Shown here one piece after another: positions 24,831 to 34,622 of a stretch of 64,000 nt of DNA. Positions within the stretch are counted from its first letter, which is position 1, and the number at the start of each line of letters is the position of its first letter. Position numbers and translations under genes: made by a program. The DNA is from Brachyspira pilosicoli. GTDB taxonomy: Bacteria; Spirochaetota; Brachyspiria; Brachyspirales; Brachyspiraceae. The stretch covers positions 558,001-622,000 of the forward strand of contig NZ_JAWLPU010000001.1 in assembly GCF_036997485.1 (NCBI RefSeq), in the 5' to 3' direction. Below the pieces are notes generated by a model. The model saw only the letters and a list, made by a program, of their open reading frames with translations, made no database searches and was not told the DNA's origin.

Positions 24831-27800
24831 TTATTTGTATTTCACTTTTACTAATTTTAAGTCTACCGATATCATAAACAAGCTCGGCAAAAATATTAAT
24901 GTTAAAAGTGAAGCAAATAAAAGTCCATAAGCCATAGCCATAACCATAGGTACAATCAAATCTGCATTGCCGCCAATTCCATAAACCGTAGGAAGAAGTC
25001 CGAATATTGTAGTAACTGTTGTTAAAAATATTGCTCTAAACCTATCTCCTGCTCCTTCAACTACAGCATTAAATACATCTTGTTTTGATTGTATGTTTCC
25101 TTCTTCTAATATTCTGTTTATTAAGTCAACCATTATAATACCATTGTTAACAACAACTCCCGCAAGACCTACTATACCAACAGCTCCCACAAATGACATA
25201 GGCATTCTATGTGCAGCAAAACCTAATATAACTCCTACAACCCCAAAAGGTATTATTCCAAGTATCATAAGAGGCTGAATAAATTTATTGAATTGTAATA
25301 AAAGTATTAAATATATCGCTATAATCGCTACAACATATCCATATGCTATGCTTTTCATAGGCTCTTTAGTTTCTTTTACTTCGCCTCCAAACTCTATAGT
25401 TATATTAGGATAATCTTTAGAAATAGAATCAAAGAATTTCTGAACAGAGTCTGTTACTCTTATAGCAGTAGTTTTTCCTAATACTATATCAGTTGTTAGT
25501 GTTATGGATTTTTTACCGTTGTAGTGTCTTATACTTGATTGATTATTTGTAACTTCTATTGTTGCTATATCTTTTAATTGTATGAGCCTTCCATAAGTGC
25601 TTGGCATATATAAATTATTTAATACATTTGTGTCGTAGGTGTATTTTTTATCCATTCGCACCCTAAAATCAAGCTTGTTTTCAAATTGCTGAATGGAAGT
25701 GGCAACTATTCCAGAATATGCAGCCCTTAATTCTCTTGCAGCATAGGCAACATTTACACCAAGTTCGCTCATTCTGTCATAATCAAATAACACTCTAAGC
25801 TCTTCCATACCAATCTTGTCATCATCATCATAGTTTATAACGCCTTCTAATGTTAATAAATGTGCTTTTATTTTGTCTTTAACTTCTTTAACTTTTTCAG
25901 TATCATTTCCTATTATTTTTACATCTACAGCTTTACCGGGTGTTATAGGAAGTTTTGTATGTATTGTAAGAAGTGCTAATTCATCTCTAAGACCTGCCTC
26001 TTCTACAGCTTTTTCTAAATCATCAGCTATGTCATAAGCTACTTTTTTTCTGTTGTTTGCCGGTACTAAATATATAATTGTTCCTGCAAGATTGTCCATC
26101 TCTTCGGAAATATCAACAGTGTTTTTATCTAATTGCTTTCCAAGTAAACTATAAACTGCAATCATATCATTAGTATCTACTGTTTTATAAATAATGTCTT
26201 CTATTTCACTTAAATATTTTTCTGTTTTATATAATGGAGCTCCAACACCTGCATCCATATTAATAACAACAACATCAGCACTAGTATCATAAACAAGTAT
26301 AAATTGAGAAAATACAATCTTAAATATAAATATGCTTACAATAAATATACTTATAAAAAATATTAAAACTAAATATCTATGTTTGAGAGTAAGTCTCAAA
26401 AATTTAACAAAAGGTATTTTTAGCTTATCAAATAATTTATCTTTATCAAAATCGAGAGGATTTTTAAAATTAAATCTTTTTTTCTTTTTTATGCCTGTTA
26501 ATTCTTCATTAGTTATTAAGTTGTTTGGAAGTATTAATACAGCTTGAAATATACTTGCAATTAAAGCTATAATTACAACTTTAGGATATTGATTAAGAAG
26601 CCTTCCCATAGTGCCGCCCACAAAAAGAATAGGCACAAAAGAAGCAACTGTTGTGAGTGTTGATATAAGCATAGGCATAAACACTTCATGAACAGCATTC
26701 TTTGTGGCATCTAAACCTTTAAAACCTCTTTGGTGAAAGTTAAATATATTCTCTGATACAACTATAGAGTTATCTACAATCATACCAAGTACAGTGATAA
26801 GCCCGCCAAGAGATATAATATTAAATGTGATTCCAGAGTATGTCATAAATATCAAAGAAACTGATATAACAATAAGCATACCAAGTGAAGTAAATATTGC
26901 ACTCTTAAAATCCAAAAATATTATTAGTATTATAAATATGATAATAAAACCAGTGATGATATTTGATGATACGGCATTAAGAAGGTCGTTAATGGTTCTT
27001 GAGTTGTCAAACATAGGAACTATTTCTATATTGCTTGGAATAGTGGATTTATTTTTTTCAAAGTAAGCATTAACATTTTCTATTGTTTTTAATATATCAG
27101 CATCTTCTTTTTTTACTATGTTTATAGAGTATCCATTTTCTTTATTCACTCTCATATACACAGTTTTATCAACAAACATCTCTTCCACTCTTGCAACATC
27201 CGCTATTCTTATAGGCTTTCCGTTGAATATAGAACGAACTATAACATTTGTAATTGATAGAGGGTCCTGAAACTGCCCTGTTGTAACTAATAATTTATTG
27301 TTAGCATCAAGCCCATCGCTTTCATCTGGCTTCATACTTCCGCTTGTAAGCCTTACATTTCTTAAAGATAATGCCTGCACTATTTCGCTTAATGATGTGT
27401 AGTATTCTTGAAGTTTGTATGGATCTGCTATAATCTGAATCTCTGGGTCTGTTCTTCCATATACTTCAACGGTTGCCACTCCATCAACATATTTAAGCTC
27501 TTTTTCAAATCTTTTTGATATATCATAAAGCTCTTTTTCTGTGCCTTCCATTCCTTCTTTGAATTTTATTCCTATATTGTATATTGGAAGCCTATTAGCA
27601 TTGGCCTCTGTAATTTTTATCTCTGTAACATCTTTAGATACATTCGGTGCATTTTGAAGCCTTCTAAATATTTCATCTTTTATAGGTCTTGTATCTTTTA
27701 TTTTCATGTCTATTCTAATTGTAAGAATACCTGCATTTTCTATCATTATAGAATAAAACTCATCAATACCCGCTATAGTTTGAAGCTCATCTTCTATAGG

Positions 27801-27998
27801 TATCATAGCATTTTGCTCAACATCTTCAGGCGAAGCACCAGGGTATATTACCTGCACTATCATTACATCAAAGTTTGTAGAAGGGAAAGCCTCTTTTTTT
27901 ATGGCAGTATAAGAAAACATACCAACTGCTATGGTGATTAATATTATTACATTTACTAATAATCTGTTTTTAGCAAATAATTCTACAATTTTATCCAT
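24831..27998 (-). CDS. RND-family efflux transporter (AcrB/HAE1-like)
   Basis: This 1055-residue inner-membrane proton-driven pump opens with the family pattern RLLVNVIILITIAVGMFSY, then YPGASPEDVEQNAMIPIEDE. Two halves each carry one leading membrane helix, a large periplasmic loop and five to six helices. TM4 has GMIVDNSIVVSEN, which includes a proton-relay Asp. TM10-12 carry AVGIVGLAGVVVNNGIIMVD. It is probably co-transcribed with the TolC-like gene 42 bp upstream. No membrane-fusion protein gene is next to it, so the periplasmic adaptor must be elsewhere or be absent. The substrate is unknown. Confidence 0.92.
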   Translation of the reverse strand: MDKIVELFAKNRLLVNVIILITIAVGMFSYTAIKKEAFPSTNFDVMIVQVIYPGASPEDVEQNAMIPIEDELQTIAGIDEFYSIMIENAGILTIRIDMKIKDTRPIKDEIFRRLQNAPNVSKDVTEIKITEANANRLPIYNIGIKFKEGMEGTEKELYDISKRFEKELKYVDGVATVEVYGRTDPEIQIIADPYKLQEYYTSLSEIVQALSLRNVRLTSGSMKPDESDGLDANNKLLVTTGQFQDPLSITNVIVRSIFNGKPIRIADVARVEEMFVDKTVYMRVNKENGYSINIVKKEDADILKTIENVNAYFEKNKSTIPSNIEIVPMFDNSRTINDLLNAVSSNIITGFIIIFIILIIFLDFKSAIFTSLGMLIVISVSLIFMTYSGITFNIISLGGLITVLGMIVDNSIVVSENIFNFHQRGFKGLDATKNAVHEVFMPMLISTLTTVASFVPILFVGGTMGRLLNQYPKVVIIALIASIFQAVLILPNNLITNEELTGIKKKKRFNFKNPLDFDKDKLFDKLKIPFVKFLRLTLKHRYLVLIFFISIFIVSIFIFKIVFSQFILVYDTSADVVVINMDAGVGAPLYKTEKYLSEIEDIIYKTVDTNDMIAVYSLLGKQLDKNTVDISEEMDNLAGTIIYLVPANNRKKVAYDIADDLEKAVEEAGLRDELALLTIHTKLPITPGKAVDVKIIGNDTEKVKEVKDKIKAHLLTLEGVINYDDDDKIGMEELRVLFDYDRMSELGVNVAYAARELRAAYSGIVATSIQQFENKLDFRVRMDKKYTYDTNVLNNLYMPSTYGRLIQLKDIATIEVTNNQSSIRHYNGKKSITLTTDIVLGKTTAIRVTDSVQKFFDSISKDYPNITIEFGGEVKETKEPMKSIAYGYVVAIIAIYLILLLQFNKFIQPLMILGIIPFGVVGVILGFAAHRMPMSFVGAVGIVGLAGVVVNNGIIMVDLINRILEEGNIQSKQDVFNAVVEGAGDRFRAIFLTTVTTIFGLLPTVYGIGGNADLIVPMVMAMAYGLLFASLLTLIFLPSLFMISVDLKLVKVKYK

Positions 27999-28039
27999 AA
28001 TACCTCTTTATTCATAATATCTCGAGTTTTATTATGTTT

Positions 28040-29560
28040 TTAGTTGTTAAGAAGCACAAGCGAATTATAATCCATCACCGTGCTTATTATCATATATTCC
28101 AAATTAAGAAGTTCTGCCCGAGCATTTACTAAATCTAATCTTGCATTAATTATCTCATCAACAGGAAGCCTTCCCTGCCTAAACCTTTCGTTTTGAGTTC
28201 TCACCCTCGAAGCCAAAGCTTGTACTTCAAGTTTTTTATCTTCAAGCATTGTTTTATACGCCTCAAACTCATCGTAATAAGTACCAATCTGCACGTCAAA
28301 ATCTCTATTGACCCTGTCAAAATCTGCAGTAACTGCTGTTAAAGCATTATACGCATCTTCCATCTTGGCTTTAGCATCTCTTCCTCCTATAGGATAAGAA
28401 AACATTAAACCCACAAAATATTCAACATTCGTCATAGTTGAAAAAGAATTAAAATAACCGCTGTCATCTAAAGTGGATAATGATACACTTCCTACTATAG
28501 ATAAATCTGGAAGAGAATTATTTTTCATTATAGATAATGCATATTCGCTTCTTAATTTTAATTGATAAGCCATCTGCCCCTGAGCACTCTCCAAAAAAGG
28601 CACTACATTTATTTTTGTATTAATTGAAGTTTCAAGCATATTCTCCCAATCATCTTCATTAGGCTCAACATTCTCTTCTGGTATAAAAAACTGTATGTTT
28701 CTAATTATCTTTTTTAAAATTAACTCTGACTTATTTCTTGCTTCTCTATATTTTAAAGTTTGTCTTCTTGCATTTTGATAAGCGTCATTATCTATTACGC
28801 CGCTTGTGTATCTTTTGTATATTTGATTTTCAAAAGCCTTTGCCTCTCTAATCATTTCATCATAGAGTTTAATTAATTTTGTAGACATAATCCACTGATA
28901 ATATATTTTTTGATATGATGTTAATACGCTGTTATCATCTATTATTCTTTTTAGTTTTGCTATTGATAGCTGATACTCTGCATCCTTTATAGGATACATA
29001 TCTAATTTACCAAAAAAGTCTCTTAATATTGGCTGAGCTATTTGTATTTCAATGCTTGGGGCATAATATTTAAAATTGTTTGTGCTTAAATTTGGAAGTC
29101 TTCCTACAACAGTTCCTAAAGGAGTGTCTACAGGTATTTCTACTTCTCCCATTTTTAAATCACCAAAGTAGCTGTCATGCTGTATTTTTACAGACCACCT
29201 TGTGCCAGAATATGGTATAAGTCCGCTGAATCCTGCTCCTATTCTCATACCGTTATGCATAAAGTCCGCTGTTGGTATAATATTATATTCATCAAAGTGT
29301 TTTTGTGTTCCTATTGCCCCTGCCTGTAAATCAAACTTAACATCTCCAGAGCTTTTTGCTTTGGTTAGATTATTATATGCATTACTCTCTTGTATGGCTG
29401 TTAATTTCATTTCTGGTATTATATTTTTTATTCTTTCTATATACTCTGCATAAGAGAGTATTTCAGCATTGGTTTGAGTGTATATTGAATTGCTTAATAA
29501 AAATAAAAATGCGGTAAAATAATATAATAATTTTTTTGACACTTTTGTACAAAACCTCAT
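28040..29560 (-). CDS. TolC-family outer-membrane efflux protein
   Basis: This 506-residue protein has an N-terminal signal segment (LLYYFTAFLFLLSNSIYTQ) and long helical stretches with the OEP repeat pattern (NNLTKAKSSGDVKF, then RYTSGVIDNDAYQNARRQ and RVRTQNERFRQGRLPVDEII in the two halves). TolC proteins form a trimeric outer-membrane duct for RND pumps. It is the first gene of the operon with the RND pump. The start region has several basic residues before the hydrophobic part and no clear AGGAG, so the exact start is less certain. Confidence 0.88.
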   Translation of the reverse strand: MRFCTKVSKKLLYYFTAFLFLLSNSIYTQTNAEILSYAEYIERIKNIIPEMKLTAIQESNAYNNLTKAKSSGDVKFDLQAGAIGTQKHFDEYNIIPTADFMHNGMRIGAGFSGLIPYSGTRWSVKIQHDSYFGDLKMGEVEIPVDTPLGTVVGRLPNLSTNNFKYYAPSIEIQIAQPILRDFFGKLDMYPIKDAEYQLSIAKLKRIIDDNSVLTSYQKIYYQWIMSTKLIKLYDEMIREAKAFENQIYKRYTSGVIDNDAYQNARRQTLKYREARNKSELILKKIIRNIQFFIPEENVEPNEDDWENMLETSINTKINVVPFLESAQGQMAYQLKLRSEYALSIMKNNSLPDLSIVGSVSLSTLDDSGYFNSFSTMTNVEYFVGLMFSYPIGGRDAKAKMEDAYNALTAVTADFDRVNRDFDVQIGTYYDEFEAYKTMLEDKKLEVQALASRVRTQNERFRQGRLPVDEIINARLDLVNARAELLNLEYMIISTVMDYNSLVLLNN

Positions 29561-29724
29561 TATTATTATACTTTATATTTTATTTATGATTATTATTATA
29601 TCAAGTACAGAAAAATTACTATTGTATGATAAACGACATTTTTTTATTTTTGTAAATTATATTTATGGAAATTAAGCTTATTACTAATGTATTCTAAATA
29701 ATTATATTTTGCTATATAAGTTTT

Positions 29725-30180
29725 TATTTTATTCAACTTTTTCCCGCCTTCGCGGTGCGGACTTCGTCAAAGTTGCAAAAAGTGCAAGTTATCTAACTTT
29801 ATATATTAAGAATATGTATCAAGTATAAAATAATACTAATTATTTTAGCTAAAAAAATGCAGTTCTTTTGGTTCTTTTATACCAATAAAAGAACTGGGGG
29901 CGTGGGGGCAAAGCCACCACAAGCAAAAAACTTAAATTCTTTTAAGATATGTTAAACAACTATATTTTACAATGTAATTTTTTGTTTTATTCAACTTTTT
30001 CCCGCCGCAAAAAGTTGCAAAAAGTGCAAGTTATATGTTGTAATATGTATTAACATAAAATAATATATGATTTTGGATATGCTTAAAAGTTAGTTTTTTT
30101 AATGCAGCCTTTTTGGTTCTTTGTGGCAACAAAAGAACTGGGGGTGTGGGGGCTAGTCCCCGCAAATAATAAAAAACTTA
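29725..30180 (+). repeat. Composite intergenic repeat, locus 5, two direct units
   Basis: Two same-direction A-spacer-C units lie at about 29733-29924 and 29990-30168. Unit 1 has an A box with insert TTCGCGGTGCGGACTTCG. Unit 2 has the uninterrupted form CCCGCCGCAAAAAGTTGC. Both C boxes end in GGGGG...GCAAA-type purine-rich DNA. The second unit runs into the TTGACA...TATAAT promoter of the TetR gene. Confidence 0.8.
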
Positions 30181-30191
30181 AAAACTAAATT

Positions 30192-30220
30192 TTGACAAAA
30201 TATGCTTGTTTCAGTATAAT
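30192..30220 (+). promoter_or_regulatory. Consensus promoter giving a leaderless TetR transcript
   Basis: TTGACA (30192-30197), a 17-bp spacer and TATAAT (30215-30220). The ATG is at 30227, so the predicted transcript start falls on the start codon. No ribosome binding site is present. Confidence 0.75.
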
Positions 30221-30226
30221 CTAACT

Positions 30227-30781
30227 ATGACAGAAGAAAATAAAAAAGATTTGAGAATCATAAAAACTCAAAAATTATTAAAACAATCTTTACTCGAACT
30301 TTTTAAAACTCACTCCTTTAATGATATCACTGTTACAGAAATATGCGAAAAATCTATGATTAATAGGGTTACATTTTATGACCACTACAATAATAAAGAA
30401 GAACTTTTAAATAGCATCATAGAAGATATAAAAGAAGATATTATAAAAGAATTGAGGGACGATAATTTAATTTATAATTTTAAAAAGAATTACAGAAAAA
30501 TAATAGAAAAAATAATAAACTATTTTGATAATAACAAACAATATTTTAATACTTCATTAGTTAATTATAACAACACCCTTCTATTTATATCTCTTCTTCA
30601 CAAGATTTTATTAGGTTACTTAAATGAATGGTTAAAAGATGAGGAGAATATAGTAATACAAGAATTTATATCTGGTGGTTTGGTATCAATAATATATCAT
30701 TGGATAAAGGAAGACAGGAATATAAATAAAGATATATTAGTTAATAATATATGTAATTTATTAGAGAAGAGCTTAAAATAA
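30227..30781 (+). CDS. TetR/AcrR-family transcriptional regulator
   Basis: This 184-residue protein has an N-terminal TetR DNA-binding domain: IKTQKLLKQSLLELFKTHSF, then DITVTEICEKSMINRVTFYDHY with the helix-turn-helix at about 30-50. The C-terminal domain is helical (ISGGLVSIIYHWIKED), as in DhaS/TetR_C_7-type regulators. ATG 30227 is used because it follows the promoter directly; an in-frame TTG at 30206 would lie inside the promoter. It is divergent from the TolC/RND operon, across a repeat-filled gap of over 600 bp, and could control that pump; this is only suggested by position. Confidence 0.87.
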   Translation: MTEENKKDLRIIKTQKLLKQSLLELFKTHSFNDITVTEICEKSMINRVTFYDHYNNKEELLNSIIEDIKEDIIKELRDDNLIYNFKKNYRKIIEKIINYFDNNKQYFNTSLVNYNNTLLFISLLHKILLGYLNEWLKDEENIVIQEFISGGLVSIIYHWIKEDRNINKDILVNNICNLLEKSLK

Positions 30782-30885
30782 ATTATATATATTAGTTTTA
30801 ATAAAAAATGCAATAAAAAAATATAGTAAAATAATAAAAAAGGGTATATAATAAATAATCGTTTTAATAAATAGGAGTATAGGTT

Positions 30886-31602
30886 ATGTCCAAAGAAAAA
30901 AAAGAAATGATTTATGAAGGTAAGGCAAAAAAAGTTTATTCTACTGATAATGCTGATGAGATAATAGTTTATTATAAAGATGATGCCACAGCTTTTAACG
31001 GCGAAAAGAAAGGCTCTATAAAAGATAAAGGCGTCATGAACAATGAGATTACTACTTTACTTTTTAAGATGTTGGAGAAGAATGGTGTTAAGACACATTT
31101 TATAGAAAAGTTATCTGACAGAGAACAGCTTTGCCAGAAAGTAAAAATATTTCCATTGGAAGTGATAGTAAGAAATTTAATAGCAGGTTCTATGGCTAAA
31201 AGACTTGGTATAGAAGAAGGTACAGTTCCGCCTAATACTATTTTTGAGATATGCTATAAAAATGATGAATACGGCGATCCGCTTATTAATGACCATCATG
31301 CTGTTGCTTTAAAACTTGCTACTTATGATGAATTGAAATATATATATGAAGTAACTTCTAAAGTAAATAATTTATTAAAAGAAGCTTTAGATAAAATAGG
31401 AATTACATTAGTAGATTTTAAAGTAGAGTTTGGTAAAAATTCAAAAGGTGAAATACTTTTAGCAGATGAAATCACACCTGACACTTGCCGCTTCTGGGAT
31501 AAGGCTACTGGAAAAAAATTGGATAAAGATAGATTTAGAAGAGATTTAGGTTCTATAGAAGAGGCTTATATAGAAGTATTAAACAGACTTAACAATATTT
31601 AA
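30886..31602 (+). CDS. purC: Phosphoribosylaminoimidazole-succinocarboxamide synthase
   Basis: It condenses CAIR with aspartate using ATP to make SAICAR in purine synthesis. The N-terminal [20 protein letters not shown] and [33 protein letters not shown], and the signature [20 protein letters not shown] are all present. 238 residues is full length. TAGGAG lies upstream of the ATG. It is monocistronic, followed by a terminator. purF and purA lie elsewhere in the window, so purine genes are scattered. Confidence 0.96.
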   Translation: MSKEKKEMIYEGKAKKVYSTDNADEIIVYYKDDATAFNGEKKGSIKDKGVMNNEITTLLFKMLEKNGVKTHFIEKLSDREQLCQKVKIFPLEVIVRNLIAGSMAKRLGIEEGTVPPNTIFEICYKNDEYGDPLINDHHAVALKLATYDELKYIYEVTSKVNNLLKEALDKIGITLVDFKVEFGKNSKGEILLADEITPDTCRFWDKATGKKLDKDRFRRDLGSIEEAYIEVLNRLNNI

Positions 31603-31628
31603 ATAAATTTATATTATTATTTTTGAGG

Positions 31629-31661
31629 GGGCTTAACTATTAGTTTAGCCCTTTCATTTTT
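31629..31661 (+). terminator. purC terminator
   Basis: GGGCT-t-AACT (31629-31638) pairs with AGTT-t-AGCCC (31642-31651), with one T-T mismatch, followed by TTTCATTTTT. Confidence 0.8.
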
Positions 31662-31682
31662 ACACAATTTATTATATTTACT

Positions 31683-31711
31683 TTGACAAATAATATATAA
31701 TTTTGTATAAT
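31683..31711 (+). promoter_or_regulatory. Promoter of the ComFB-like gene
   Basis: TTGACA (31683-31688), a 17-bp spacer and TATAAT (31706-31711). It is followed by AAGGAG (31726-31731) and the ATG at 31738. Confidence 0.85.
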
Positions 31712-31737
31712 GTATTATAAAGTTTAAGGAGTTTGTT

Positions 31738-32400
31738 ATGTATTTAGTAAACCTAATGGAACAAAAAGTTTCTAAGTTGGCAGATGCATATCTACAAAAG
31801 AAAAATATTCCAGTTAATAGCAATATGCGTATGGATATTATTGCATATACATTAAATAGAGTAAAACCAGAATATGTTACAAGTGCTAGGGGGGTATTGT
31901 ACAGCTATAAAGACCCTATAGAAGATAATAAAGAAGTTTTAAATATTATATCTCAAGCTTGTGAGGTTGTTACAAAAAGAAGAGAAAGCAATGCTTCTTC
32001 AGATACTATACCAGTTATAGAAGAAAGCGGTTATTATATTACTTATCCGAGCATAATGGGTAATTTATTTGCTTCTAATAATACTGACAGAATAGAGAGC
32101 GCTAAGGTTTATATGTTCAGCAATAATGCTTTATTAAAGGGATATGGAGTTAACTTTCCAAATCCTGCTATAGTTGCTAAAAATGTGGCTGGTAAATATA
32201 TGTTTTGTTTTATGCCGCAAAAGACTGATTCTAATAAAAAAATAGATGTTAATTTGGATATAGTGGTAGAAGCTGAGAACTATCAAAAATTTAAGAGTTC
32301 TTTAACTTTTACTGTACAGCCTGAATATTATAATGCTGGTGATATGCCGTTATTTTCGGTTGAAGAAGTTAATGATATATCACTTGTAGAAAATAAATAA
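31738..32400 (+). CDS. ComFB-domain protein
   Basis: This is a 220-residue cytoplasmic protein. Residues 1-55 (YLVNLMEQKVSKLADAYL, then MRMDIIAYTLNRVKPEYV and TSARGVLYSY) match the late competence protein ComFB, a small helical domain that in other bacteria binds cyclic dinucleotides. The cysteines seen in many ComFB proteins are absent. The remaining 150 residues include a beta-rich segment (VYMFSNNALLKGYGVNFPNP) that I do not recognise. It has its own perfect promoter and ribosome binding site. Whether it relates to competence or to cyclic-di-GMP signalling is open. Confidence 0.75.
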   Translation: MYLVNLMEQKVSKLADAYLQKKNIPVNSNMRMDIIAYTLNRVKPEYVTSARGVLYSYKDPIEDNKEVLNIISQACEVVTKRRESNASSDTIPVIEESGYYITYPSIMGNLFASNNTDRIESAKVYMFSNNALLKGYGVNFPNPAIVAKNVAGKYMFCFMPQKTDSNKKIDVNLDIVVEAENYQKFKSSLTFTVQPEYYNAGDMPLFSVEEVNDISLVENK

Positions 32401-32459
32401 GTTATTTAATTTATTAAAAAATAAATAAAAATATTTTAAGTCGATATTGTTGTAGGTTA

Positions 32460-32999
32460 ATGAGATTTGTAAAGTTTGTAGTATTAATATGTTTTATAAT
32501 ATTTGGTATAATGATACTAAACATCATACATAAAAACAAAGCAGTGTATGATAAAAAAAATATGGTCCGTCCTTTTTCTTATAGTGATATAGTCTATTGC
32601 GTAAATGGGGAGGTAAAATCTTTGGCTTCCCTTTCATTTACAACATCATTTGACGATTTATCTAATTTGTTTGATATAGATAGAAACATGATTTATAATA
32701 ATATTCTAAAGAAAACCATAAATATATACGAAAACTTTGCTGAAATTAATGTATTTATTTCCCAAAAAAAAATAGAACAGATTACTCTTAATATTACAAA
32801 TAATATTGATATGTCTTTAAGCAGTATATTTAAGAATTTAGACAAATGCAATATATCATTGGAAACAGAAAAAATAGAAAATCCTAATGGTGATAGTTTA
32901 GCTGATATTTATACTCATAATGGAGATAGATATAAATTAGTGATAACTAAAACTGAAAGTGATTTGTCTATAGATTATGTGAATTTAAAAATTAATTAA
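32460..32999 (+). CDS. Membrane-anchored protein of unknown function
   Basis: This 179-residue protein has one N-terminal membrane helix (VVLICFIIFGIMILNIIH) and a mostly beta-rich extracytoplasmic part with NFAEINVFISQKKIEQITLN and NGDRYKLVITKTESDLSID. I see no known domain or cysteine pattern. TAGG precedes the ATG. It follows the ComFB-like gene by 59 bp and may share its transcript. The pepA promoter overlaps its stop codon, so it marks the end of this unit. Confidence 0.7.
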   Translation: MRFVKFVVLICFIIFGIMILNIIHKNKAVYDKKNMVRPFSYSDIVYCVNGEVKSLASLSFTTSFDDLSNLFDIDRNMIYNNILKKTINIYENFAEINVFISQKKIEQITLNITNNIDMSLSSIFKNLDKCNISLETEKIENPNGDSLADIYTHNGDRYKLVITKTESDLSIDYVNLKIN

Positions 33000-33027
33000 T
33001 TGACATAAAATAAACATTATATATAAT
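33000..33027 (+). promoter_or_regulatory. pepA promoter
   Basis: TTGACA (33000-33005), a 16-bp spacer and TATAAT (33022-33027). It begins directly after the stop codon of the preceding gene. Confidence 0.75.
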
Positions 33028-33061
33028 AGATATCATCATAGAATTCGTAAAGGACATATCG

Positions 33062-34531
33062 ATGAAACTCAAACACACAAGCAATTTTATAAAAAAAGAT
33101 ACTGTTGCAATCTTTGTTAAGGTTGAAAAAGAAAAACCTAAAGTTTGCACATTTAATGATGAGTATATAAAATTATTTAATAGTTTAGTAAAAGACAAAT
33201 ATTATACCATATCAACTCCATTTGCATTTGCTTTTTCGAGCAATACTAGAGTAATTTATATTACTTATAAAGAAGTAAAAAACTATATTTATGAAACTTG
33301 GAAAAATGCAGGCGCTTCTTTAATAAGAATAATGAATCAGCTGCATATATCTGATATAGAAGTAGATATGGCTGAGTTATTTGCTGAAATTGGTTCTGAA
33401 GAATCTTATATACAATTTTGTTTAGGAATGTTTTTAGCTTCTTACAGTTTTGATTATTATTTTGGAGAAAAAAGACTTAAAGAAAAGAACAATATTAATA
33501 ATATTTTACTTGTTTCTGACCATAAAAAAGATACTGAAAATGCTATTAATATTGCTTCTAATATATCTGAGCATATTTGTTGGGCAAGGGATATGGTTAA
33601 TGAACCAAGCAATACTATTAATTCTTTAACATTTATAGATAGGGCAAAAAAGATTGCAGAAAAGAAAAAATTAACTGCAACTATATTAGATGAAAAACAA
33701 TTAAAAACATTAAAGATGAATGGAATATTGGGAGTTAATGCTGGAAGTAAGAATCCTCCAAGATTACTTTGTATGCAATATAAAAAAGCTAAGGCTAAAA
33801 AGAATATAGTATTAGTTGGTAAAGGTATAACATTTGATACAGGCGGAATGAGTTTGAAGCCTGCTGATAGTATGCTTGGAATGAAAGATGATATGGCTGG
33901 TGCTGCTGCAGTTTGCGGAGCTTTATTTTTGGCTGCTGATATGAATCTTGATGCTAATGTTACTGCTATTTGTCCTCTAACAGACAACAAAACAGGAAGC
34001 GGGGCTATTAACCCTGGTGATATATTAAAAATGTATAATGGTGTTACTGTTGAGATTATTAGTACAGATGCAGAAGGAAGATTAATACTTGCTGATGCTC
34101 TTGCTTATGGTATAGAAAAATATAAACCTGATTATATAATAGATATAGCTACATTAACAGGTGCTTGTTCTATAGCTTTGGGAAGACATGCTACAGGACT
34201 TCTTTCTACAGATGAAAAATTATCTAAGGCTCTTAAAGAGGCTGGTGATGATACTTATGAAAGAGTATGGGAGCTTCCTATGTTTGATGAGTATAAAGAG
34301 CAAATAAAATCTGATGTAGCTGATATAAAAAACACTGGCGGAAGATATGCTGGTGCTATCACTGCTGCACAATTTCTTTCATACTTCACTGAAGGAACTA
34401 AATGGGCTCACTTGGATATAGCATGCTCTTCTATATCTGATGCCAATGAAAAATATTTAGCTAAAGGTGCTACTGGTGTTGGAGTTTATTTATTAGAAAA
34501 AACTATAGAAAAGCTAATAGAAATTAATTAA
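33062..34531 (+). CDS. pepA: Leucyl aminopeptidase, M17 family
   Basis: This 489-residue two-metal peptidase removes N-terminal residues from peptides in the cytoplasm. The catalytic domain has VGKGITFDTGGMSLKPAD, the metal-binding GMKDDMAGAAAV (Lys and Asp), and STDAEGRLILADAL with the conserved Asp, Glu and Arg. SDVADIKNTGGRYAGAITAA is close to the C-terminal family signature. The N-terminal domain is divergent as usual. AAAGGA precedes the ATG. It is probably monocistronic and followed by a strong terminator. Confidence 0.95.
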   Translation: MKLKHTSNFIKKDTVAIFVKVEKEKPKVCTFNDEYIKLFNSLVKDKYYTISTPFAFAFSSNTRVIYITYKEVKNYIYETWKNAGASLIRIMNQLHISDIEVDMAELFAEIGSEESYIQFCLGMFLASYSFDYYFGEKRLKEKNNINNILLVSDHKKDTENAINIASNISEHICWARDMVNEPSNTINSLTFIDRAKKIAEKKKLTATILDEKQLKTLKMNGILGVNAGSKNPPRLLCMQYKKAKAKKNIVLVGKGITFDTGGMSLKPADSMLGMKDDMAGAAAVCGALFLAADMNLDANVTAICPLTDNKTGSGAINPGDILKMYNGVTVEIISTDAEGRLILADALAYGIEKYKPDYIIDIATLTGACSIALGRHATGLLSTDEKLSKALKEAGDDTYERVWELPMFDEYKEQIKSDVADIKNTGGRYAGAITAAQFLSYFTEGTKWAHLDIACSSISDANEKYLAKGATGVGVYLLEKTIEKLIEIN

Positions 34532-34553
34532 TAATAATTATTATATATTTTTT

Positions 34554-34590
34554 AAGAGTTCTACTATATTGGTAGAACTCTTTTATTTTT
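34554..34590 (+). terminator. pepA terminator
   Basis: AAGAGTTCTAC (34554-34564) and GTAGAACTCTT (34572-34582) form a perfect 11-bp stem followed by TTATTTTT. Confidence 0.92.
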
Positions 34591-34622
34591 AAATCATTTT
34601 TATAAATAATTTATAATATATT

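Noticed and set aside
31617-31823. A 68-codon leftward open frame over the ComFB-like promoter
   Set aside because: It overlaps a terminator, a consensus promoter and the start of a real gene on the other strand, and has no coding character.
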